A DNA stretch of 11,000 bases, taken from assembly GCA_934216625.1 (NCBI GenBank), contig CAKQCC010000020.1:1-11000 (forward strand). The letters are read 5' to 3'. The notes beneath the pieces were generated by a model, which saw only the letters and a list, made by a program, of their open reading frames with translations, was not told the origin of the DNA and made no database searches. Shown piece by piece: positions 1 through 6,585 of this stretch (its first letter is position 1; every line of letters begins with the position of its first letter). The position numbers were made by a program, and so were the translations under genes. The stretch comes from an uncultured Lactobacillaceae bacterium. Its GTDB lineage: Bacteria > Bacillota > Bacilli > Lactobacillales > Lactobacillaceae.

Positions 1-479
1 TCATACAGTAACCTCAACATGTTGTCCATGTTGTTGCTGGCTAATAATTCGGACGGGTTCGGCGGCGTCGGGCCAGCCGTCATTACGGTCAGGTTGTTGA
101 CGCTGGTCGGCTGCAAGGTGTGACCCAAATCGGATTGATTCGCCAAATAAGTCGACAAGCCTAATTGATTTTGCAGCATGAACGTCTGGTGAACGGTCGA
201 ACGCCGCATATCACAATCCACTAGGCAGGTCTTCTTACCCTGATTTGCCCAGATCACCGCTAGATTAGCGGTAATTGTCGACTTACCCTGACTGGGCGCG
301 TCGGAAGTAAACATAATACTACGCAACCGGCCTTCCGCTCGCGAAAACGAAAGGTTAGTCCGGATCGTCCGAAATTGTTCAGAAATAATCGAAGCCGGGT
401 AATCCTTGGCAACCAAATCCACTCCGTAGCGATTACTTTGAACGTCTAATTTATTCTGTTTACGGTGAAAAAGTCCCAT
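1..479 (-). CDS. cpsD: CpsD/EpsB-type bacterial tyrosine kinase (BY-kinase), 3' end beyond window
   Basis: This is the cytoplasmic autophosphorylating tyrosine kinase that works with a Wzz/CpsC membrane activator to control capsule or exopolysaccharide polymerisation and export. I translated it by hand from the ATG at 479-477, and it stays open to the window edge, giving 159 residues of an expected 230-250. The P-loop Walker A (DAPSQGKST) is at residues 60-68 and Walker A' (CLVDCDMRR) at 85-93, where the family usually has LVDADLR. The motif AGPTPPNPSELL at 135-146 is typical of the family. The missing C-terminus would carry the remaining ATP-site motif and the tyrosine cluster. The start codon overlaps the upstream CpsC stop by one base (TAATG), which implies translational coupling and a shared operon. 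The family call is very secure; the length and the tyrosine tail cannot be seen here. Confidence 0.93.
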   Translation of the reverse strand, partial: MGLFHRKQNKLDVQSNRYGVDLVAKDYPASIISEQFRTIRTNLSFSRAEGRLRSIMFTSDAPSQGKSTITANLAVIWANQGKKTCLVDCDMRRSTVHQTFMLQNQLGLSTYLANQSDLGHTLQPTSVNNLTVMTAGPTPPNPSELLASNNMDNMLRLLY

Positions 480-1237
480 TAAAATTCGTTCTTCCTGTCG
501 TGATAATCATGACCGTGACGACGCTGTTCGTCAGCATCCCGTTCGATCGAATGAATATTGATGTCGTTAACGATCCCGAGGTTCGTCAACCCCAGATCTT
601 TCGTCACGTAATCCAAGTCATCAATCGTCTTCGCACTGTACTCTTTAAACAGCGCCAGAATAATGCCCAAGACGATTCCCACGAAGAAACCAGCTAAAAT
701 ACTGAGACTCTTCTTCGGGAAAACCGGAGTAGCGTCCGGGTGCGCTCGCGAAATCACGCTGGCACTACTCGACTTCATCATTTCTTTTAAACGATGGCGA
801 AAGACCGTCGCCGTACTGTTGGCCATTTGTGCCGCTACGTTCGGATTCGACGATTTGACACTGATGTCAAAGACCTGCGAATTCGGTTGAGTATTAACGC
901 TAACTTGACTTTTCTGAGCCAGCTTGCTGTTGCCCATTTTAGACTGCACTTCACTGCTGACGGCCGGACTAGTCACAATGCTCTTGTAAGTATTAACCAA
1001 CTGGACGTCGGCTTGCTGCAGCTGCTGCATCTGGGTTTCCTGAATATTTTTATTGATCTTTTGATTAACGATCATTTGAGTAGTCGATTGGTACTTCGGG
1101 CTAATGAAGAAAAAGACCGCAACCGCAAAAACAATTGTCGTCAAAATCGTGGTAACCACGATCATCTTCAAATGGCTCTCAAGAACGTCCACGAATTTTC
1201 GAAATTCGCTAAAGGCGTTCGAATTATCGTTGTTCAA
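479..1237 (-). CDS. cpsC: Wzz/CpsC-family capsule chain-length determinant, tyrosine kinase activator
   Basis: This 252-residue polysaccharide co-polymerase should sit in the membrane, set polymer chain length and activate the adjacent CpsD kinase. A first membrane segment lies at about residues 24-45. An extracytoplasmic region follows, with a Q-rich stretch near 66-79. A proline motif (PDATPVFPKKS, 167-177) precedes the second membrane segment at about 177-197, and a short cytoplasmic tail rich in His, Asp and Arg follows. This two-membrane-segment plan and the proline motif are characteristic of the Wzz domain. The start is TTG at 1237: there is an in-frame TGA nine bases upstream, no in-frame ATG nearby, and a GGTGAT ribosome binding site about six bases before the TTG. 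The gene directly follows the promoter at 1284-1313 and overlaps cpsD by one base. Confidence 0.93.
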   Translation of the reverse strand: MNNDNSNAFSEFRKFVDVLESHLKMIVVTTILTTIVFAVAVFFFISPKYQSTTQMIVNQKINKNIQETQMQQLQQADVQLVNTYKSIVTSPAVSSEVQSKMGNSKLAQKSQVSVNTQPNSQVFDISVKSSNPNVAAQMANSTATVFRHRLKEMMKSSSASVISRAHPDATPVFPKKSLSILAGFFVGIVLGIILALFKEYSAKTIDDLDYVTKDLGLTNLGIVNDINIHSIERDADEQRRHGHDYHDRKNEF

Positions 1238-1283
1238 TATAAATCACCATCAACTCGTTTATCCAATAATTTCATTCAAATTT

Positions 1284-1313
1284 ATTATAATACAAGGTCT
1301 AAATCGTTTACAA
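1284..1313 (-). promoter_or_regulatory. Promoter of the capsule/EPS operon
   Basis: Reading the minus strand, TTGTAA (1313-1308) is followed after 18 bases by a perfect TATAAT (1289-1284), about 47 bases before the TTG start of cpsC. It sits between the end of the 717-residue protein gene and cpsC, so the capsule genes can be transcribed independently of the upstream unit. This is a consensus match only, with no mapped transcript. Confidence 0.65.
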
Positions 1314-1326
1314 TCTTATCATTAAA

Positions 1327-3480
1327 TTACGCTCTATCCATAATCTGCTTAACTTCGCGCTCAAGTTCACCAACGTCGTGCTGAGTCGCCAGCCGCTTAA
1401 TCCGAAGCCGCAAAGCTTGGGTTCGCTTCCGTGACATTCTGAACTTCTGCAAGGTCTGTTCGGCTTTCTTCCGAACCGTGAAGTACGCTTCTCCGGCGTT
1501 CGCAATCTGCTGTAACCGCTGGAAATCATTTAAGCTACCGTTCATAATCTGCTGAAATCGATTTTGACTCGTTGCCGACTTTAAGTCGGTAATGGTTCGA
1601 CGGTTAACCCCTTCAACACTTTTGGACACCATCTGATGCAGCTCAGTAGGCAGATTAGTCATGGTCACTAGCTGTCGTTTAGCTTGTCGATAAATCGGCT
1701 TCAACTGCTTTTGCTGAATAGCTTTTCGTTGACGAGCCAGGCGACGATTCCGGATTAATTGCTGAATATCATTCAGAATCCGCTGGCGTTCCTGCCCCGC
1801 GAACTGGCGAATCTGGTTCAAATCATCAGACTGCGCCAAATTCTTCTGAATCGCCGCTTTAAATTGTTGAATCATTTGGTGAGCACGCCGACGATCAACC
1901 GGCAATAAATCAGTTTGACGATTGATGCGGCGCTGCTGATGTTCAAGCAAATGCTGCAAATCTTTAATTTGATAGTAACGAACGTCAGCGACCGATTGCG
2001 AATCAATAAACTTCTTACCCCGGCGCTTGCCTTCTTCAATCGCCTGATGACTAATACGGTTCGTTGTCGACAAAATTTGCTGTAAACGATTCTGAACCCA
2101 GAGATGAAGATCTTGATCCGACGGTAATTTTAAGAATTGGTGATTAATCAAATCCCGGTAACGCTGGTGAGCATACTGACCTAAATGATGATCCACGGAT
2201 TGCAAACCTGAATTCGGGTGCAGAGTTCGTTTAACCATTTGGTTCATCCGCTTCTGCCACTTGCGGTCGTTAGCCAAAACCTGGTCAACCGAATGAGCTT
2301 GGTTAATCTCTCGGGTGAGCTGTCGAAAGCTCCGGGTCAGTTTCCGAGCAACCGCGACGTTTTTAGAGAAATGCCGCAAATTGGCACGTAATAACCGCTT
2401 AAATTTTATTAAACTGGCCTTTCGAACGAACTCGACTAACCGGTGGCGCTCGCTCGATTCCAGCTTGCCGTGAACGTTAACCCAAAAAGTCAATTCGGTC
2501 TGTAAACTCCGGAGCTGCTGAATCAATTGCTTCTCTTCGCCATCATCAAGGTGATGATCATTCCGAATGTAGCGGTTGACGTTAGCAACAATCTCACCAA
2601 TCTGGTTAACTAAATTATTTATTTTCGGATTTGAAGTCGTAAATTCGTCGGTAAATAAACGATAGAACTTTTGTTTCGATTGCTTAGTAACCTGAAGGAT
2701 CTTGGTTAAATTATCAGCTTGGTTAAGGTCGTGCTGAAAATTGTGGTTTAAATTAAAGAGTTTGTAATTAATGACCCCGGCGTCCTTAATCTTGAAAGCG
2801 CCACCCGTCAGGCATTGATTGATCCCGTGCGTGATCTTCTTAATCTGATCCTGACTGGCCTTTCGACTAGCGGTAATCAAGTGATCCTGGATTTGTTTCA
2901 AACGCCAGGCTGAATTCGAAAGGTATAGCGAGTTGTGGTCGCCGGGAGTCCGGTTAGCAACGGAATCGGTGTGGTTAACGGTCCGCTCGGCTTTAATTAG
3001 TAACTCATGCTGGGTCGCGGTTGAAATTGGGGCCGATTTAATAACCACTTTGGTCTGCACCAGCATCTTGTGATTAGTCAAGTGAAGCTTCCGAAGGTCC
3101 TCAAATTTTGAGCCCAGGTTCTGGTTAACCACTTCACAAATTTGGTTTTCACCGGTTTGAGCAGCGTTTTCGGCCGCAATTAAGCCTTTAGCGTGATTAA
3201 TTTGATTCTGGTAATCATTACCCAAATTTTGAACCTGATTTTGGGATTTCGAATCCGAAACTTGATTTTGCTGATCTTTAACTACCTTAGCTAATTCGTT
3301 CCGCAAAAACCGCTTAAATTCTTTCACCAATTTTATGTAGAGATAACTAATTTGGTCGATGATCGTTTGGTCCGGATTCTTCGAAATTAAGATCCGGTCC
3401 ATTTGTTCGATAACACCGCGGCGTTTTTTCGGGTCTAACCTGACGTGGGCAACCTCATCTAAGACGTCTTTAATCTTCAT
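1327..3480 (-). CDS. Unrecognised 717-residue basic, helical protein with degenerate internal repeats
   Basis: I do not recognise this protein. The 717 residues are strongly enriched in Gln, Arg, Lys, His, Asn and Leu. There is no signal peptide, membrane segment or LPxTG-type sorting signal, so it is probably cytoplasmic and nearly all alpha-helical. A degenerate motif, Ser/Thr followed by spaced V/L/I positions, recurs at residues 397-414 (SVDQVLANDRKWQKRMNQ), 454-471, 496-513, 551-568, 637-654 and 699-715. It is loosely reminiscent of DUF1542/Ebh-type three-helix modules, though those proteins are normally secreted. The ATG at 3480 has a very strong site (AAGGAGGTG, about 5 bases before the start). 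The gene begins 26 bases after the DUF805 gene, so the two form one unit, and it ends just upstream of the capsule promoter. Its role is unknown; a structural or nucleic-acid-binding role would fit its positive charge, but this is a guess. Confidence 0.85.
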   Translation of the reverse strand: MKIKDVLDEVAHVRLDPKKRRGVIEQMDRILISKNPDQTIIDQISYLYIKLVKEFKRFLRNELAKVVKDQQNQVSDSKSQNQVQNLGNDYQNQINHAKGLIAAENAAQTGENQICEVVNQNLGSKFEDLRKLHLTNHKMLVQTKVVIKSAPISTATQHELLIKAERTVNHTDSVANRTPGDHNSLYLSNSAWRLKQIQDHLITASRKASQDQIKKITHGINQCLTGGAFKIKDAGVINYKLFNLNHNFQHDLNQADNLTKILQVTKQSKQKFYRLFTDEFTTSNPKINNLVNQIGEIVANVNRYIRNDHHLDDGEEKQLIQQLRSLQTELTFWVNVHGKLESSERHRLVEFVRKASLIKFKRLLRANLRHFSKNVAVARKLTRSFRQLTREINQAHSVDQVLANDRKWQKRMNQMVKRTLHPNSGLQSVDHHLGQYAHQRYRDLINHQFLKLPSDQDLHLWVQNRLQQILSTTNRISHQAIEEGKRRGKKFIDSQSVADVRYYQIKDLQHLLEHQQRRINRQTDLLPVDRRRAHQMIQQFKAAIQKNLAQSDDLNQIRQFAGQERQRILNDIQQLIRNRRLARQRKAIQQKQLKPIYRQAKRQLVTMTNLPTELHQMVSKSVEGVNRRTITDLKSATSQNRFQQIMNGSLNDFQRLQQIANAGEAYFTVRKKAEQTLQKFRMSRKRTQALRLRIKRLATQHDVGELEREVKQIMDRA

Positions 3481-3506
3481 CGTCCCACCTCCTTAATTTA
3501 AGCTAA

Positions 3507-3890
3507 TCATTTCTCGGGCAGCCACAAAATCACAAGATTTATTAGACTCAGTCCGGCCGCGATGAACAAGCCAACCGAACTTTGAAAGGCCAAAATAATC
3601 GGTAGTACGAACGTCAAAAGCAGCCACCAAGCCGAAAGCTTAGTATCATTGTAGCGACGAACCAAACTGGTTAGCAGCGGGATCACCGCCGCGAGTGAAT
3701 ACATCACAAAGACGAAGATCCCGAAAATCGCGCCCTCTTTTTGTTTATACGCCATTATGTAACCAATAATCAGCAGGTAAATCAGGAAATTCCACCAAAT
3801 TGACATCCAGAAGTCATTTCGGGACATTCGACCGTGAACGTCAAAATAATGGTGCCAAAATTGGCGGTACGGCGCTAAAAACTTTTTCAT
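3507..3890 (-). CDS. DUF805 family small membrane protein
   Basis: The 127 residues carry the DUF805 signature: an N-terminal F-x-x-Y-F-D-x-x-G-R-x-S-R-x-x-F-W pattern (FWHHYFDVHGRMSRNDFW, 11-28) and a later RRYNDTKLSAWW (78-89, matching the family's R-R-x-x-D-T-x-x-S-x-W-W). Four hydrophobic segments lie at roughly 28-47, 53-75, 86-102 and 104-123. The family is inner-membrane and of unknown function. The ATG at 3890 is preceded by a weak GGGG site. It is the first gene of a unit with the 717-residue protein 26 bases downstream. Its promoter is divergent from that of the TSUP pair. Confidence 0.9.
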   Translation of the reverse strand: MKKFLAPYRQFWHHYFDVHGRMSRNDFWMSIWWNFLIYLLIIGYIMAYKQKEGAIFGIFVFVMYSLAAVIPLLTSLVRRYNDTKLSAWWLLLTFVLPIILAFQSSVGLFIAAGLSLINLVILWLPEK

Positions 3891-3923
3891 AAATAAACCC
3901 CGTTTTTCTTTTCACACATCTAT

Positions 3924-3952
3924 ATTATACTCTTCTGATTAGTTCATCGAAA
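3924..3952 (-). promoter_or_regulatory. Putative promoter of the DUF805 unit
   Basis: On the minus strand a perfect TATAAT (3929-3924) lies 34 bases before the DUF805 start. The -35 at 17-base spacing is poor (TTTCGA, 3952-3947), so the call rests mainly on the -10. Confidence 0.45.
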
Positions 3953-3954
3953 TG

Positions 3955-4008
3955 GAATTCCAAAAAAGTCAAGCATTTTATCCCCAAAAAATTAATTTTT
4001 TTGAATTC
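3955..4008. repeat. Inverted repeat between the two divergent promoters
   Basis: The arm GAATTCCAAAAAA (3955-3967) is matched on the opposite strand by the complement of TTTTTTTGAATTC (3996-4008), 12 of 13 positions pairing across a 28-base spacer. An extra AT palindrome, AAAAAATTAATTTTTT, lies at 3986-4001. Each arm sits just upstream of the presumed -35 of one of the two divergent genes, the arrangement expected of a shared operator. It could also be a chance product of AT-rich sequence. The rest of the 164-base intergenic region holds only the two promoters. Confidence 0.35.
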
Positions 4009-4014
4009 GTTAAA

Positions 4015-4042
4015 TGCCGAACGACCAAAAATGTTTTATAAT
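4015..4042 (+). promoter_or_regulatory. Putative promoter of the TSUP pair
   Basis: A perfect TATAAT is at 4037-4042. The -35 (around TGCCGA, 4015-4020) does not match consensus, which would suit an activator-dependent promoter. The predicted transcription start, around 4049-4051, is almost on top of the first start codon, so the transcript would be leaderless or nearly so. Confidence 0.45.
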
Positions 4043-4054
4043 CTAACTATATGA

Positions 4055-4819
4055 TTGGAAGTGTTTAATATTAATTGGTTCGAAATTTTATCGTTCATTC
4101 CGATTGGCATTCTTTCGGGAATTGTTAGTGCAACCGTGGGGTTAGCCTCGTTAGTTTCTTATCCGGCGCTGCAAGTCGTTTTGCCCGCTAAACTAGCTAA
4201 CATCACTAACACCACGGCGTTAATTTGTACCGGAATCGGTTCCGGGTTAGGTTCGTTAAAGGAACTGAAGGGGCACTGGTGGCAAGTCACCAAGATTTTT
4301 GCCATTACTTTCGTGGGCGCCATCATCGGTAGCCTGATGTTGTTGCAATTTTCAAACCAGGCTTTTGCTAAAATTGCCCCGATTTTTATCCTGATTTCGG
4401 GTTTCCTGATTCTGATTCCGCAGTCACACCTAACCAACGCTGGTTCACCCGGTTCAAAATGGGCTAAATACTTGGCGATTTTCGCCATGTTTATAGTCGG
4501 GATCTATTCCGGTTACTTTGCCGCTGCTTCCGGGATTCTAATGTTAGCGTTGTTAAATTACACGACTAACGAATCATTCCCGGTCTACAACGCCATCCGC
4601 AATGTCGCCTTACTATCGGCTAACATTGTGGCCATCATTATTTTTGCCCTGAAATCACACATTGACTGGCAGCTTGCGATTCCGATGGGAATTGGCTTAC
4701 TAATTGGCAGTTACATCGGCCCGATTATCGTTCGTCACGTTCCAGAAAAAATCCTCAAAATCGTGGTGGCGATCGCCGCCATTCTAATGTCAGGATACTT
4801 GTTCTGGAAAGCTTATTAG
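4055..4819 (+). CDS. TSUP (TauE/SafE) family membrane transporter, first of a tandem pair
   Basis: This 254-residue protein has about eight hydrophobic segments and the TSUP plan of two related halves, with motifs ANITNTTALICTGIGS (48-63), GYFAAASGILML (153-164) and IGSYIGPIIVRHVPEK (217-232). Family members export sulfite, sulfoacetate or other small anions; the substrate here cannot be told. It is closely similar in layout to the next gene, which starts 15 bases downstream. The start is doubtful. TTG at 4055 has no ribosome binding site, while GTG at 4061 aligns better with the start of the paralogue. An ATG at 4051 is out of frame and opens only a five-codon ORF that overlaps both candidates. 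Confidence 0.9.
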   Translation: MEVFNINWFEILSFIPIGILSGIVSATVGLASLVSYPALQVVLPAKLANITNTTALICTGIGSGLGSLKELKGHWWQVTKIFAITFVGAIIGSLMLLQFSNQAFAKIAPIFILISGFLILIPQSHLTNAGSPGSKWAKYLAIFAMFIVGIYSGYFAAASGILMLALLNYTTNESFPVYNAIRNVALLSANIVAIIIFALKSHIDWQLAIPMGIGLLIGSYIGPIIVRHVPEKILKIVVAIAAILMSGYLFWKAY

Positions 4820-4834
4820 TAGGAAGCGAAAATA

Positions 4835-5611
4835 ATGGCATTTTCTGCATCACAGATTTTGTGGATGGTTCCGGTCGGCATTCTGGCCGGGATCATCAGC
4901 AGTACCGTTGGAATGGCGTCGTTGGTTTCCTACCCGGCTCTACTGTACATCGGTGGTTTAGCCAGCCAGCCGGTTTTTGCTAACGTCACCAATACGGCCG
5001 CCATGATCTTTAGCGGACTCGGGTCTGGGCTTTCGTCAATTCCGGAGTTGCGTGGGCACGTCAAGCAAGTCATTACAACGCTTTTGCTGACCTTCTTCGG
5101 TAGCATCGGCGGAACTGTTTTACTGTTGCTTGAACCCAGCAGTTCATTTCAGAAAATCGTGCCGTTTTTTATTCTGATGGCCGGAATCATGATTTTGTGG
5201 CCCAGAAAAAATCACGCCGCTGATCCTGATCGTCAGCATCACGTCAAGCTAAAGTTTAAAATTATGGCCGCCGTTGCCATTTTGATCATGGGTGGCTACA
5301 TGGGTTACTTCGGTGCGGCCGCCGGGGTCATCATGATTGCGATCCTGTCCTGGACCACCAACGAAAGCTACCCGGTTTACAACGCGGTCAAGAACGTTTC
5401 GGCTTTGTCAGCGAACGTAGTGGCCATGATAATTTACGCCATTAAGTCCCACGTCTACTGGATTATGGTAATTCCGCTTGGGATCGGTCTATTCATCGGC
5501 GGCTATATCGGTCCTAAAATTGTGCGGCACGTTTCAGAAAAAGCTTTGAAGATGATCGTTGGCATCGCCGCTTTGTGCTTGAGTATTTACATGTTTATCC
5601 AAGCTTACTAA
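4835..5611 (+). CDS. TSUP (TauE/SafE) family membrane transporter, second of a tandem pair
   Basis: A 258-residue multi-pass membrane protein, paralogous to the preceding gene. Shared stretches include ASLVSYPAL (28-36), ANVTNTAAMIFSGLGSGL (49-66), TTNESYPVYNAVKNVSALSA (174-193) and IGGYIGPKIVRHVSEKALK (221-239). These belong to the TSUP family of putative anion exporters. The start is clear: ATG at 4835 with AGGAAG about nine bases before it. The 15-base gap and single promoter indicate co-transcription with its paralogue. The cytoplasmic loop at residues 123-141 is longer and richer in charge and His than in the first copy. The pair may act as a heteromer or handle different substrates; neither can be decided from the sequence. 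Confidence 0.92.
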   Translation: MAFSASQILWMVPVGILAGIISSTVGMASLVSYPALLYIGGLASQPVFANVTNTAAMIFSGLGSGLSSIPELRGHVKQVITTLLLTFFGSIGGTVLLLLEPSSSFQKIVPFFILMAGIMILWPRKNHAADPDRQHHVKLKFKIMAAVAILIMGGYMGYFGAAAGVIMIAILSWTTNESYPVYNAVKNVSALSANVVAMIIYAIKSHVYWIMVIPLGIGLFIGGYIGPKIVRHVSEKALKMIVGIAALCLSIYMFIQAY

Positions 5612-5638
5612 ATTAAATTATAAATACGTAAAAAAAAG

Positions 5639-5664
5639 CACCACTAATTTTAAAATTAGTGGTG
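5639..5664. terminator. Bidirectional Rho-independent terminator
   Basis: This is a perfect 26-base palindrome (CACCACTAATTTT and its complement), folding to a stem of about 11 pairs with a short A/T loop. A run of seven A (5631-5637) on its left becomes a strong U-tract on the minus strand, so it best terminates the small minus-strand gene ending at 5727. The plus side has a weaker TTTAGTTTAG tract and would terminate the TSUP pair 28 bases after its stop. Confidence 0.85.
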
Positions 5665-5726
5665 TTTAGTTTAGAATTGCCAATATGTAGCCATTTCTCG
5701 ACCATAGTTTCGATAATTTTGATTAA

Positions 5727-6002
5727 TTAATAACGGTTCCGATTTTCTTTCTTCTGCTTCCGGCCGATCCAATGAATCAAGCGCAACGTCATTGATTCAG
5801 ACAGCATATACTTATTTTCGATCTTGTTAATCGCCACTTTTGAGCCGTGGTAACGACCCATAATGAAACGAATATTGTCCCGAATAATGCTGGAATTAAT
5901 CAGTCGTTTGAACCGCTTTTCGTTCACGTAAGCTTGATGACAGCTGTAGAAAATAATCCCAAACAACAGTAATACCAAAATAACCGTAACCGCAAGTTTC
6001 AT
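5727..6002 (-). CDS. Small single-pass membrane-anchored protein, function unknown
   Basis: The protein has 91 residues from the ATG at 6002. A hydrophobic N-terminal segment (KLAVTVILVLLLFGIIFY, about residues 2-19) is followed by a basic cytoplasmic or surface tail ending in RKQKKENRNRY. I do not recognise a family. A TTG three codons upstream (6011) is an alternative start: the purine-rich GGAAGGA lies about 12 bases before the ATG and closer to the TTG, so spacing does not settle it. The gene is monocistronic, lying between the usp terminator and the hairpin at 5639-5664. Confidence 0.7.
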   Translation of the reverse strand: MKLAVTVILVLLLFGIIFYSCHQAYVNEKRFKRLINSSIIRDNIRFIMGRYHGSKVAINKIENKYMLSESMTLRLIHWIGRKQKKENRNRY

Positions 6003-6041
6003 TATGATCAAAATTCCTTCCGTAATAGCCCTTCAGAGATA

Positions 6042-6047
6042 ATTATA
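6042..6047 (-). promoter_or_regulatory. -10 element of the small membrane protein gene
   Basis: A perfect TATAAT on the minus strand (6047-6042), 40 bases before the ATG. The corresponding -35 region falls in the T-tract of the usp terminator and has no good match, so the call is tentative. Confidence 0.4.
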
Positions 6048-6067
6048 ACTAATTAATGCAACAAAAA

Positions 6068-6093
6068 ACAGCCGTTACCTAAGCAACGACTGT
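6068..6093 (-). terminator. Rho-independent terminator of the mntH-usp unit
   Basis: Read on the minus strand, an 11-pair stem (ACAGTCGTTGC with GTAACGGCTGT, two G-U pairs) closes a TTAG loop and runs into six T. The two wobble pairs would be A-C mismatches in plus-strand RNA, which fixes the direction. It lies 27 bases after the usp stop codon. Confidence 0.88.
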
Positions 6094-6119
6094 TTTTAAA
6101 CTTAACTTTTTAGGCTAAA

Positions 6120-6560
6120 TTAACGAATTACCATTACGGAAATCGGTGCGTACTTAGCCATGTAAGCAGCTTGACTACCAAAATGGCGTGCCAAACCCTT
6201 CTTAGCTTGTGAACCGATGATCAATAAATCGGGTTCAACATGTGGGATCACGTCTTTAACGATGGATTCACCAGCGTCACCTTCGGCCACAACCGAGCGA
6301 ACGTTTTTAACACCGTTCTTTTTGGCGATGGCTTCGTATTTTTTCATGTGTTCAACTAAGTCAGAACGTTTTCCGTGGACGTAATCCTTGTCTAAGCTCT
6401 GGTAAACATTAGTTTCGTCATTTTCCAGAACAGAACAAAGGATCAATTGAGCACCGGTCTTACTAGCCCGGTTAATGGCGTAACGAAAAGCTAGAATGGC
6501 GTCGGCAGAATCATCAACACCGACCAGAATTCGTTTAAAGCCAAAATTTTTATCTGCCAT
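6120..6560 (-). CDS. Universal stress protein, UspA family
   Basis: This 146-residue single-domain Usp is cytoplasmic. The N-terminal ILVGVDDSADAILAFRYA (11-28) carries the conserved Asp, and the C-terminal LIIGSQAKKGLARHFGSQAA (113-132) followed by YAPISVMVIR is the family's closing segment. The nucleotide-binding signature is normally G-x2-G-x9-G-S/T. Here the second Gly is Ala119 and the spacing is one residue shorter (G116 to G128-S129), so ATP binding is uncertain. The ATG at 6560 has AGGAAG about six bases upstream. It follows mntH after 25 bases and shares its terminator, which suggests a role tied to manganese status or the stress response of the transporter. Confidence 0.95.
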   Translation of the reverse strand: MADKNFGFKRILVGVDDSADAILAFRYAINRASKTGAQLILCSVLENDETNVYQSLDKDYVHGKRSDLVEHMKKYEAIAKKNGVKNVRSVVAEGDAGESIVKDVIPHVEPDLLIIGSQAKKGLARHFGSQAAYMAKYAPISVMVIR

Positions 6561-6585
6561 AATTAACTTCCTAACTATTGGTTAA

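Noticed and set aside
794..1384. 196-codon plus-strand open frame
   Set aside because: It lies antisense to cpsC, whose family motifs are unmistakable, and extends across the capsule promoter. No ribosome site or recognisable protein sequence.
4159..4488. 109-codon minus-strand frame opposite the first TSUP gene
   Set aside because: Antisense to a clear membrane transporter, with no promoter or ribosome site; typical mirror frame.
5639..5664. Perfect 26-base palindrome considered as a mobile-element or attachment site
   Set aside because: Its position between two converging genes and its flanking A/T tracts are fully explained by a bidirectional terminator.
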